This document shows, one piece after another, positions 16,831-23,344 of a DNA stretch of 34,952 nt. The notes under the pieces are model-generated. The model searched no databases and was not told where the DNA came from. It saw only the letters and a program-made list of their open reading frames with translations. The translations under genes were made by a program, and so were the position numbers. The DNA is from JAJTZA01 sp041744075 (GTDB lineage: Bacteria > Verrucomicrobiota > Verrucomicrobiia > Chthoniobacterales > Terrimicrobiaceae). Numbering within the stretch: position 1 is the stretch's first letter; every line of letters begins with the position of its first letter. The stretch spans positions 1-34,952 of the forward strand of contig JBGTLQ010000375.1 of NCBI GenBank assembly GCA_041744075.1. The letters are read 5' to 3'.

Positions 16831-17172
16831 ATGCCCACACTCCTCGCTCGACTGGCCCCCGCTTACGGATTTTTGGCTGTGGCTTTGGGGGCCTTTGGGG
16901 CTCATGGTTTCAAGGACCTGCTCACCCAAAATGGGACAGCAGCCATTTGGGAAACTGCCGTTTTGTATCACCTCACGCACAGCGTCGCAGCACTTTGGGC
17001 CTCAGAGAAACACCGGCTTGTCGCTTGGTTTTGGCTCGGCGGGATCACGTTGTTCTCTGGTTCGCTCTACATCTATGCCATTGCAAGTGCCCGCTGGCTG
17101 GTATTCCTCACCCCCATTGGAGGCGTGCTCCTCCTGGTCGGATGGCTGCTCTTAATTCTCAAAAAATCCTGA
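16831..17172 (+). CDS. DUF423 / YgdD-type small membrane protein
   Basis: A 113-residue protein with four predicted membrane helices and the family signature AVALGAFGAHGFKD near the start, followed by WETAVLYHLTHSVAAL and a glycine-rich GGITLFSGSLYIYA. This matches the DUF423 (YgdD) family of inner-membrane proteins, whose function is unknown. The ATG at 16831 is preferred over a TTG at 16816. The gene is divergent from mreB and convergent with the unknown membrane protein downstream, the two coding regions overlapping by 14 nt at their 3' ends. Confidence 0.88.
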   Translation: MPTLLARLAPAYGFLAVALGAFGAHGFKDLLTQNGTAAIWETAVLYHLTHSVAALWASEKHRLVAWFWLGGITLFSGSLYIYAIASARWLVFLTPIGGVLLLVGWLLLILKKS

Positions 17173-17977
17173 CCACATCCCGCAGGAATTGAAGCCAGAG
17201 AAAAAGCATCCCCCGGAAGGTGTAGCGGATGAGATTTTCTCCATCCTTGGCGAGGATGCCAACATCGAGATTGTGACGGACATGACGTTGCAAGTCATGC
17301 TGCATGGCCTCCACGACCTGCAACTCATCAAATTTTTCAATGGCACCATCTGCGATGCCCTCCTCCCGAAGAAATCGGAGATGAGCCTTCGTCATTTCCG
17401 CAAAGGTTTTATTGGAAGGGAGTCGGTTCATGCGGACCATGGGGGAAAATTTCAGCCCATAGGCGAAGGGGTAATTCCATGACTGAAAGCCCCGTCCGGC
17501 GGGTGTCCTTGAAGTAAGCGTCAGATAAAAAAATGCGAGGTCGCCCTGTTCAGCAAAACAAATGCAGGCCTGGGTGGTGGAGGTCTGGTCTCGAAACACC
17601 CGGTAGAACTGCCGGATGTGCTCGTCCTCCCAACCCACATCCGCGACGTGATCAAACCCCTCCGCTTCGACCTCCTCGGTGAGTTCATTAAAGCCAGGGA
17701 AGACGGTGCGCGAGGGGGGTGTCCGCGATTCCAAAGATCGCTCCAGGGGCAACCGAACCTTTCTCAATCGAAAAACAATCTCAATCCATGGAAGAAAAAA
17801 CCAACTCACCCCAAAAAGAATTCCCACCCCAATTGATCCCACAAGCAGCCATCCCGCCAGGAACGAGGCTGCCACGATCGTCCATGACCCCAAACGAAAG
17901 AGTAACGGTTGGCTCAAGGATCGCAGAGCCAGTCCCAACACGGCCACTCCAAATACGAGGAGGAGGTCAGCTGTCAT
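17159..17977 (-). CDS. Unknown membrane protein coupled to a glutaredoxin-like gene
   Basis: A 272-residue protein that I do not recognise. It has two to three hydrophobic N-terminal segments (about 5-62: LLLVFGVAVLGLAL, IVAASFLAGWLLVGSIGVGILFGVSWFFLPW). A soluble domain of roughly 200 residues follows, rich in aromatic and charged residues (AEGFDHVADVGWEDEHIRQFY, ACICFAEQGDLAFFYLT, GRGFQSWNYPFAYGLKF). A short hydrophobic C-terminus (FRGMLFLWLQFLRD) could be an amphipathic anchor. No catalytic motif is evident. The start overlaps the stop of the glutaredoxin-like gene by 4 nt (ATGA), so the two are translationally coupled. The 3' end overlaps the convergent DUF423 gene by 14 nt. Confidence 0.75.
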   Translation of the reverse strand: MTADLLLVFGVAVLGLALRSLSQPLLFRLGSWTIVAASFLAGWLLVGSIGVGILFGVSWFFLPWIEIVFRLRKVRLPLERSLESRTPPSRTVFPGFNELTEEVEAEGFDHVADVGWEDEHIRQFYRVFRDQTSTTQACICFAEQGDLAFFYLTLTSRTPAGRGFQSWNYPFAYGLKFSPMVRMNRLPSNKTFAEMTKAHLRFLREEGIADGAIEKFDELQVVEAMQHDLQRHVRHNLDVGILAKDGENLIRYTFRGMLFLWLQFLRDVVRIF

Positions 17978-18216
17978 AGGAGACCCTTTTTGCGAAGAAA
18001 TCGCTCCAACTGCCCAACATCAAAATCCGCCAAAACGTCACCATCTGGAAACTCCGCTGTGGGCGTGGAGGATTGCCCCGAGATTTCCCGCATCCTTGCA
18101 TACGCGTCGGGATCGGCAAGCACATCAAGTTGTTCGTAAGCGAAGCCTTTTTTTGTGAGCCATGCTTCAGCTTCGATGCACCACGGGCACCAAACTTTCA
18201 CATACAATTTCATCAT
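17974..18216 (-). CDS. Glutaredoxin-like protein (CPWC)
   Basis: An 80-residue thioredoxin-fold protein. An initial strand KLYVKVWCPWC carries the redox pair C10/C13 (counted from the first of two adjacent Met codons; the second, at 18213, is equally possible). A helix AEAWLTKKGF, strand YEQLDVLADPD, a STPT segment in the place of the cis-proline loop, and a C-terminal helix follow. Such small glutaredoxins reduce disulfides or deglutathionylate proteins in the cytoplasm. It is the first gene of a two-gene unit with the unknown membrane protein (4-nt overlap), which suggests that its target may be connected to that protein. Confidence 0.85.
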   Translation of the reverse strand: MMKLYVKVWCPWCIEAEAWLTKKGFAYEQLDVLADPDAYARMREISGQSSTPTAEFPDGDVLADFDVGQLERFLRKKGLL

Positions 18217-18266
18217 GCTTCCAAGCTAAACCGATTCGTCAAAAAGCGCCAGAAACAAGCCAACCT

Positions 18267-18289
18267 GGGACCGCTGGCGTCCCGCCGGC
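18267..18289 (+). repeat. 23-bp GC-rich repeat, copy 2 (pairs with 7518-7540)
   Basis: GGGACCGCTGGCGTCC followed by CGCCGGC matches the reverse complement of 7518-7540 at 21 of 23 positions. It lies between the divergent glutaredoxin-like gene and rhaA. Confidence 0.55.
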
Positions 18290-18361
18290 ATTCCTATTTG
18301 TGTGCCTCATTTCTTCGTCTGCCCCCAGAGATTCCCATTGTCATGCCCCCGCAAGTTTTAG

Positions 18362-19636
18362 ATGATGCTCTCTCTTTCTCATCTCATGAATCTCTACGAA
18401 TCCGCCCGCGAACGTTTTGCCTCTGTTTCTGTTGATACCGAGGCGGCCGTGAAGACTCTGCAATCGACACCCCTTTCTGTCCATTGTTGGCAGGGCGATG
18501 ATGTCGCAGGTTTTGAAGGCACCTCAGGCGCTCCAGGTGGGGGGTGTCTTGCGACGGGAAATTTTCCGGGGAAAGCCGGTAACTTTTCCGAACTTTGTGC
18601 CGACCTTGAACAGGTCGAAAAGCTGGTTCCCGGGCCGCTGCGTTTGAATCTTCACGCCATCTACGCCACTGATAATCCCCAACAAGATGACCGTGATGCG
18701 CTCACGGTTTCTCACTTCCGCTCATGGATCGATTGGGCAAAAACCCGCAACTGGGGTATCGATTTTAATCCCACCTGCTTTGGCCATGCCTTGGCTGCGG
18801 ATGGGTTTACCCTCTCCCACCGGGATCCCGCCATTCGGGCATTCTGGGTTGAGCATTGCATCGCCAGCCGGAAGATTGGAGCGGCCATTGGAAAGGAACT
18901 TGGGTCGCCAGCCGTGACGAATATTTGGATCCCCGATGGCTACAAAGATACTCCCGCGGACCGCACCGCACCCCGCGCCCGCCTTCAAGAATCGTTGGAA
19001 AAGATTTTGGCAGCTGACGTGGATCGCGCGTGGAATATCGATGCGGTCGAGAGCAAGCTTTTCGGAATTGGGGTCGAATCCTACACGGTCGGATCCCACG
19101 AGTTTTACCTGGCCTTCGCAGTGAAACACGCCATCGCTCTCTGTCTGGATGCCGGACACTTTCACCCGACCGAATCCGTGGCTGATAAAATTTCCGCCAT
19201 GTTGCTTTTTGTTCCTGATCTCCTTCTTCACGTCAGCCGCGGGGTGCGTTGGGACAGCGACCATGTGGTCACCCTCGATGATCCCACGCGTGCGATCCTT
19301 GAAGAAGTGGCTGTGAGCGGAGCCCTTGACCGCATTCATGTCGGCATGGACTTTTTTGATGCCAGCATCAATCGCATCGCGGCATGGACAATCGGTGCAC
19401 GTAATACCAAGAAGGCCCTTCTAATGGGTCTCCTGCGTCCCACCAAACTCCTCAACGAAGCCGAAGAAGCCGGTGATTATGCAGCGAGACTCGCTCTTTT
19501 CGAGGATTCACGCTCCTACCCGTGGGGTGCCGTCTGGGACGAATTCTGCCGCCGCAACAATTCCCCTGTCGATGGCGCCTGGTTCTCTGAAGTCAAAAGC
19601 TACGAAACAAACGTTCTCGCGAAACGAGAGGGTTAA
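18362..19636 (+). CDS. rhaA: L-rhamnose isomerase
   Basis: Converts L-rhamnose to L-rhamnulose, the first step of rhamnose catabolism. At 424 residues (419 in E. coli) it aligns from memory along its whole length with RhaA. Matching segments are SVHCWQGDDV (39-48), TGNFPGKA (65-72), NLHAIY (96-101), DFNPTCF, DGFTLSH, TNIWIPDG (186-193), DAVESKLFGIG (227-237), CLDAGHFHPTE (261-271), HVSRGVRWDSDH (290-301) and FFDASINRIAAW. The E230, D263, H290 and D298/D300 region provides the metal and substrate ligands. ATG codons at 18362, 18365 and 18386 are all possible starts. No rhaB, rhaD, rhaM or rhamnose transporter is adjacent, so the rest of the pathway must lie elsewhere. Confidence 0.97.
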   Translation: MMLSLSHLMNLYESARERFASVSVDTEAAVKTLQSTPLSVHCWQGDDVAGFEGTSGAPGGGCLATGNFPGKAGNFSELCADLEQVEKLVPGPLRLNLHAIYATDNPQQDDRDALTVSHFRSWIDWAKTRNWGIDFNPTCFGHALAADGFTLSHRDPAIRAFWVEHCIASRKIGAAIGKELGSPAVTNIWIPDGYKDTPADRTAPRARLQESLEKILAADVDRAWNIDAVESKLFGIGVESYTVGSHEFYLAFAVKHAIALCLDAGHFHPTESVADKISAMLLFVPDLLLHVSRGVRWDSDHVVTLDDPTRAILEEVAVSGALDRIHVGMDFFDASINRIAAWTIGARNTKKALLMGLLRPTKLLNEAEEAGDYAARLALFEDSRSYPWGAVWDEFCRRNNSPVDGAWFSEVKSYETNVLAKREG

Positions 19637-19655
19637 GTTTTAGCTGATGGATTAA

Positions 19656-19683
19656 GTATTCCTTTTTTCAAAAAAAAGGATAC
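19656..19683. promoter_or_regulatory. AT-rich palindrome between rhaA and the antitoxin gene
   Basis: GTATTCCTTTTTT (19656-19668) is followed by A-runs and GGATAC (to 19683), a near-perfect palindrome ending 9 nt before the antitoxin start. Phd-type antitoxins usually repress their own promoters at palindromes in this place. It could instead serve as a weak terminator after rhaA. Confidence 0.4.
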
Positions 19684-19692
19684 GTTGGTGTG

Positions 19693-19941
19693 ATGGCTGA
19701 CAGTTACACCATGAAGACCGCGCAACAAAAACTTTCTGCCTTGGTTCAGGAGGCGGCGGATCACCCCGTGACCATCACAAAGCAGGGGCGGGCAGTGGCG
19801 GTGCTGATATCCATTGAGCGGATGGAGGCCATTGGTGAAACCATGGAACTGCTAGCCGATCCCAAAGCCATGGGTGCGATCCGGAAACATCGTGAGGGCA
19901 AGGCAAAATATCATGATGTCTCCGTTCTCGAAACGATATGA
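19693..19941 (+). CDS. Phd/YefM-type antitoxin (orphan)
   Basis: An 82-residue antitoxin of the prevent-host-death family. The N-terminal DNA-binding part reads YTMKTAQQKLSALVQEAADHPVTITKQGRAVAVLISIERMEAI, close to the family pattern (alpha-beta with TKxGRxVAVLIS). The C-terminal half would neutralise the toxin. Alternative starts are GTG 19690 and ATG 19711. An ATG overlaps the stop (ATGA at 19938), as expected for the partner toxin gene, but that frame closes after 12 codons. The antitoxin therefore appears orphaned. It is probably autoregulated at the AT-rich palindrome just upstream. Confidence 0.85.
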   Translation: MADSYTMKTAQQKLSALVQEAADHPVTITKQGRAVAVLISIERMEAIGETMELLADPKAMGAIRKHREGKAKYHDVSVLETI

Positions 19942-19976
19942 TCACCGTTCGGGTGCAGGATGAGGTGGTGGTATGA
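19938..19976 (+). pseudogene. 12-codon toxin remnant overlapping the antitoxin stop
   Basis: ATG at 19938 overlaps the antitoxin stop by 4 nt, in the position of a RelE/ParE-type toxin gene. It encodes only MITVRVQDEVVV before TGA at 19974-19976. Toxins of 85-100 residues are normal, so this looks like a deletion relic. It is too short for a firm family call. Confidence 0.4.
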
Positions 19977-19982
19977 GGCTTC

Positions 19983-20591
19983 TCAGCTTTGAACGTAGGG
20001 GTTTGTGGCTCGCTCGTGTCCGATGGTTGTTTCCGGACCGTGACCTGGAAAAACGCGGGTGGCGTCGGGTAGGGGCAGGAGGTGCTTTTTGATGCCGGAA
20101 ATTAAAGCCTCATAATCGCCGCCGGGGAGGTCCCAACGTCCCACACCTCCATGAAAAAGCACATCCCCGCCTATCAGAACACCGGTGGAGGGGATCAGCG
20201 TGCAGAGGCTGCCCGGACAATGGCCCGGCACATGAAACACTTCGACCGGCTCTCCGAGCCATTCGTGTTTGCCTTCATCCACCAACTCGTCAGCGCTCAC
20301 AGGTTCAACTTCGAGCTGAAATCCCCAGCGTTTAAAAAATTCAGGATCCTCAACCATGGGAACAGTGAGGGCATGCATGTAAACCGGGCAACCATGGCGC
20401 TTCTTGATCGCGGCTGCATCCGCCACGTGGTCGAAGTGACCATGGGTGAGCACAAGGAGGGAGATTTTTTCCTTTGCGAATGCGGCATCTGCTCCCTGTG
20501 GAGCATCAAAAAGGATGTTTCCCTTCGGGGCTCGAAAAAGAAACGCGTTGGTATCCAGTGCGCCGCCGGTGAATAATTGGAAAGGTGTCAT
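19983..20591 (-). CDS. MBL-fold metallo-hydrolase (glyoxalase II-like)
   Basis: A 202-residue binuclear-zinc hydrolase. From the ATG at 20591 the ligands are all present: HxHxDH as THGHFDH (H50, H52, D54, H55), HVPGHCPGS (H124), GGDVLF (D143) and FPGHGPET (H184). This is the short glyoxalase-II-like type without the extra C-terminal domain of true GloB. Likely activity is thioester or related ester hydrolysis; the substrate is unknown. An upstream in-frame ATG at 20645 adds 18 residues without recognisable features and is not preferred. The gene is convergent with the antitoxin locus and divergent from the cytosine deaminase. Confidence 0.92.
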   Translation of the reverse strand: MTPFQLFTGGALDTNAFLFRAPKGNILFDAPQGADAAFAKEKISLLVLTHGHFDHVADAAAIKKRHGCPVYMHALTVPMVEDPEFFKRWGFQLEVEPVSADELVDEGKHEWLGEPVEVFHVPGHCPGSLCTLIPSTGVLIGGDVLFHGGVGRWDLPGGDYEALISGIKKHLLPLPDATRVFPGHGPETTIGHERATNPYVQS

Positions 20592-20927
20592 GGACAATTG
20601 TGGTTGGCAGCAAATAAAGGGTGATGCGGCCCGTTTTGCAAACACTTGAAGCCGTCAGGGATTAATGAGGTCTTAGTCCAAGCGAGGACATATGCTGCAT
20701 CGTGTCGCAGCAAGGGGTGTGATTAAAAGTGGGGTAAGCCAGGGGGAATGGGCGTCCCGCCCGTTTGAAGTGTGATTCTCGCAGCCATAGCCAACTACCA
20801 CACGGTCGAGACGACCATGCCCCCTGTGCCCTCAAGACATCCTCACCCACATTTTATCCCTCCCTGCGCAAGTTCTTCGAAGAATTTGGCTGGGCATGGA
20901 GGGGGCAGGCTGACAACTTGGAAAATC
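20592..20927. other. Intergenic region of 336 bp between divergent genes
   Basis: It contains the second copy of the GGGGG...GCGTCCCGCCCGT palindrome (20742-20824) and a small perfect inverted repeat TGCTGC/GCAGCA (20693-20712). An open frame leads into the deaminase from 20772, but its product crosses the repeat and does not look like protein. Promoters for both flanking genes must lie here; none is clear by eye. Confidence 0.55.
20742..20824. repeat. Palindromic intergenic repeat, family 1 copy 2
   Basis: It has the same design as 6156-6236: GGGGGAATGG outside and GCGTCCCGCCCGTTTGAAG inside, with a partly degraded right arm (CACACGGTCGAGACGACCAT then GCCCCC). The left arms of the two copies share GCGTCCCGCCCGTT plus the following TGAAGT or GGAAGT. 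Confidence 0.7.
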
Positions 20928-21371
20928 ATGCCAAGAGATCAATTTTTGGAAGCGGCCATTGCCGAAGCGAAGGCCGGACTTGCGGAGGGGGGAATTCCGA
21001 TTGGATCGGTGATTGTCCATCAGGGTGAGATCATCGGGCGGGGCCACAACATGCGGGTTCAAAGTGGAGATCCAATATTACATGGCGAAATGAGCGCTTT
21101 CCGCGATGCAGGACGAAGACCGGCGGCCGTTTACCGCGAGTGTGTGCTTTACACCACGCTTTCGCCGTGTCCCATGTGCTCGGGAACGTCCTTGCTCTAC
21201 AAAATCCCAAAAATTGTTGTTGCCGAAAATGTGACCTTTCTTGGGGCCGAGGATTGGTTGCGATCCAGTGGTGTGGACGTGGAGGTTTTGCAGGATGAAG
21301 AATGTATTGAAATGATGCGTTCCTTCATTGCGGCCCGGCCGGATCTTTGGAACGAAGATATCGGCGTCTAA
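20928..21371 (+). CDS. Cytosine deaminase of the yeast Fcy1 type
   Basis: A 147-residue zinc deaminase of the cytidine-deaminase superfamily that resembles Saccharomyces Fcy1 far more than E. coli CodA, which has an unrelated amidohydrolase fold. Aligned from memory with a constant offset of 10 residues: GRGHNMR (N41 for yeast N51), LHGEMS (H52 and E54 for H62 and E64), YTTLSPCPMCSG (C81 and C84 for C91 and C94), and the C-terminal RPDLWNEDIG (D144 for D155). These are the zinc ligands, the proton shuttle and the cytosine-binding residues. The ATG at 20928 starts 23 residues before the GIPIG motif; an earlier in-frame ATG at 20772 crosses a repeat. Expected reaction: cytosine to uracil. An APC permease follows 73 nt later. 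Confidence 0.88.
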   Translation: MPRDQFLEAAIAEAKAGLAEGGIPIGSVIVHQGEIIGRGHNMRVQSGDPILHGEMSAFRDAGRRPAAVYRECVLYTTLSPCPMCSGTSLLYKIPKIVVAENVTFLGAEDWLRSSGVDVEVLQDEECIEMMRSFIAARPDLWNEDIGV

Positions 21372-21444
21372 GTTTCCCATCGCTGCTCAAAAGGCCGGAA
21401 TTCCTGCCTGCGTGAGGCTGGGTTTGCCAAACCAAATTTCTGAG

Positions 21445-22776
21445 ATGAAATCTGAAAATTCTGGCAGTTTCCACAAGGTGGGCATCTTCCCCTGCGCGGC
21501 CTTGGTGGTTGCAAATATGATTGGGACCGGGGTCTTTACGAGTTTGGGATATCAGGTCGGTGACCTGCCTTCACCGTTTGTGATTCTCCTGCTGTGGGTG
21601 GTTGGCGGGGTTGTGGCTTTTTGCGGGGCCTTGGTTTACTGCGAGTTGGCCGTGGCCTTACCAAAATCGGGGGGCGAGTACCATTTCCTTTCCCAAATTT
21701 ATCACCCCTCCGTGGGGTTTGCAGCCGGGTTTGTGTCAGTAGCCATCGGGTTTGCTGCCCCCATTGCCTTGGTGGCTATGGCTTTTGGAGATTACCTGAG
21801 CGCTGCAATTCCCGGGCTGCATCCACGCATGCTTTCCTACGCGCTGCTTCTCAGCGTGGCCGCCATGCATACCATCGCCGTAGGCGCCAGCGGGGCGTTT
21901 CAGGTCACTGTCACCGCTCTCAAAGTTGCCGTGTTGATCGGGTTTTTGGTGATTGGTTTTAGCCGTGGAAACTTGGCGGAAGCCGATTTTTCGCCGACGC
22001 CAGAAGCTCCCGCTCTTCTGCTCAGTCCAGCGTTTGCGGTTTCCCTGATGTTTGTTTTGTACTCCTACACGGGGTGGAATGCGGTGACCTATATTTTAAG
22101 TGAGGTCAAAAACGTTCAGCGAACCATTCCGTTGGCCTTGCTCATCGCCACGGCGTTGGTGTCAGTCATCTATGTGGCTCTCAACATGCTTTTTTTGAGA
22201 AGTGAGCCCATGGCATCCTACGAAGGGCAAATCGAAGTTGCAGAAATTGCCGCCACCGCGCTGTTCGGGGATAACGGGGGACGGCTGATGGCCGGGCTGG
22301 TTGGCGGGGGGCTGATCGCCTCGTTGAGTGCCATGACTTGGGCCGGGCCCCGAGTCAGCCAAGCCATTGGGAGGGATCTTCCCGCTTTCCGTTTTCTTCA
22401 AAAAACCAGCCCGGGTGGTGTGCCACGCCGGGCGCTGCTTCTCCAAACGCTGGTGGCCCTTGTCTTTCTGGCCACGGCCACCTTTGAAACCGTGCTCATC
22501 TACGCGCAGTTTGCCCTCGTCGCTTGCAGCTTCCTGACCGTCCTCGGAATCTTTGTCCTACGCCGCAGACAACCTGAAGCCAGCCGTCATTTCCGCTGCT
22601 GGGGATATCCGGTCACACCGCTGGTCTATCTGGCAGTCACCGCATTTGCCCTCCTCTACACCGCCACCGAAAAACCTTGGGAGGCCGTTGCTGGTGCCCT
22701 GACTCTGGCCTTCGGGCTCCTCCTCTACTTTTTGTCCTCCCAACGTGGATTGACGTCCCGCCAAGTTGCACCCTAA
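21445..22776 (+). CDS. APC-superfamily amino acid permease
   Basis: A 443-residue inner-membrane transporter with about 12 membrane helices. The first helix has the APC hallmark AALVVANMIGTGVFTSLGYQ (unwound glycine-rich substrate site). Other family segments are GALVYCELAVALPKSGGEYHFL and FVLYSYTGWNAVTYILSEVKNVQRTIP. Substrate is not readable from sequence; amino acids or polyamines are usual in the family. ATG 21445 is chosen; an in-frame ATG at 21328 would overlap the deaminase by 44 nt. Because it follows the cytosine deaminase on the same strand it may be co-transcribed, but cytosine permeases belong to a different family (NCS1), so a functional link is only a guess. Confidence 0.88.
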   Translation: MKSENSGSFHKVGIFPCAALVVANMIGTGVFTSLGYQVGDLPSPFVILLLWVVGGVVAFCGALVYCELAVALPKSGGEYHFLSQIYHPSVGFAAGFVSVAIGFAAPIALVAMAFGDYLSAAIPGLHPRMLSYALLLSVAAMHTIAVGASGAFQVTVTALKVAVLIGFLVIGFSRGNLAEADFSPTPEAPALLLSPAFAVSLMFVLYSYTGWNAVTYILSEVKNVQRTIPLALLIATALVSVIYVALNMLFLRSEPMASYEGQIEVAEIAATALFGDNGGRLMAGLVGGGLIASLSAMTWAGPRVSQAIGRDLPAFRFLQKTSPGGVPRRALLLQTLVALVFLATATFETVLIYAQFALVACSFLTVLGIFVLRRRQPEASRHFRCWGYPVTPLVYLAVTAFALLYTATEKPWEAVAGALTLAFGLLLYFLSSQRGLTSRQVAP

Positions 22777-22852
22777 TCTGTCCTATTGTTCCATGACCCC
22801 AAACCTCCAGCTCACCCCAACCGGACTTTTGTCTTGTTTCATTCCAATTAAA

Positions 22853-22869
22853 GGTTAAGGTGGTTAACC
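22853..22869. promoter_or_regulatory. Putative MarR operator GGTTAA-N5-TTAACC
   Basis: GGTTAAGGTGGTTAACC is a perfect 6+6 inverted repeat spaced by 5 nt, of a size typical for MarR binding. It covers the GTG at 22860, one of the possible starts of the MarR gene. Autoregulation is inferred. Confidence 0.5.
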
Positions 22870-23336
22870 AATTTAACGTGATCAGCCTGAATTCCATAGC
22901 CAACGAAAAAGTCGAACGCCTCGCAGATATCATCATGGTTTTGCAGCGTTGCTTTATCCAACGTCTCTCCGAGCAGTTGGTGCATGGCCAGGTTTCTTTT
23001 CCTCAATATTTTTTGCTGGCACATATTGCCGCCAATGAGGGGATTTCGATGACGGATATTGCCGAGCGCATGAGCCATTCCACGGCTGCCGCGACGGGAT
23101 TGGTTGACCGTCTGGAAAACCTCGGCTACGTCCGTCGGGGACCCGCAACTTCGGATCGCAGAAAAGTGATGGTCAAAATCACCAAAAAAGGGCAATCGCT
23201 GGTTGGAAAAATCCGGCAGGATATTGCTGGAAATTTGCACACCCTGATGGAACAACTCACGCCAGACGAGCAAGAAGCCTGGGTCAGGATCTACGAAAAA
23301 ATTCACACCTACTGCACAAACAAGCCCACCGAATAA
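22860..23336 (+). CDS. MarR-family transcriptional regulator
   Basis: A 158-residue winged-helix regulator. After an N-terminal dimerisation helix (ADIIMVLQRCFIQRL) come the reader-domain segments VSFPQYFLLAHIAANEGISMTDIAERM, the recognition helix STAAATGLVDRLENLGYVRR, and the wing GPATSDRRKVMVKITKKGQSLV. This is the standard MarR layout. The start is uncertain: GTG 22860 lies inside a perfect inverted repeat (22853-22869), so GTG 22878 downstream may be the true start. It sits 8 nt before a TolC-type gene, a common pairing in which a ligand-responsive MarR protein represses an efflux system. The ligand is unknown. Confidence 0.92.
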   Translation: MVNQFNVISLNSIANEKVERLADIIMVLQRCFIQRLSEQLVHGQVSFPQYFLLAHIAANEGISMTDIAERMSHSTAAATGLVDRLENLGYVRRGPATSDRRKVMVKITKKGQSLVGKIRQDIAGNLHTLMEQLTPDEQEAWVRIYEKIHTYCTNKPTE

Positions 23337-23344
23337 ATCCTTGC

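Noticed and set aside
16650..16838. N-terminal extension of MreB
   Set aside because: The upstream in-frame codons do not resemble MreB; the ATG at 16649 gives the standard MLDKFLGFFS start and family length.
20772..20927. N-terminal extension of the cytosine deaminase
   Set aside because: It translates repeat and leader DNA; length and alignment with Fcy1 fit the ATG at 20928.
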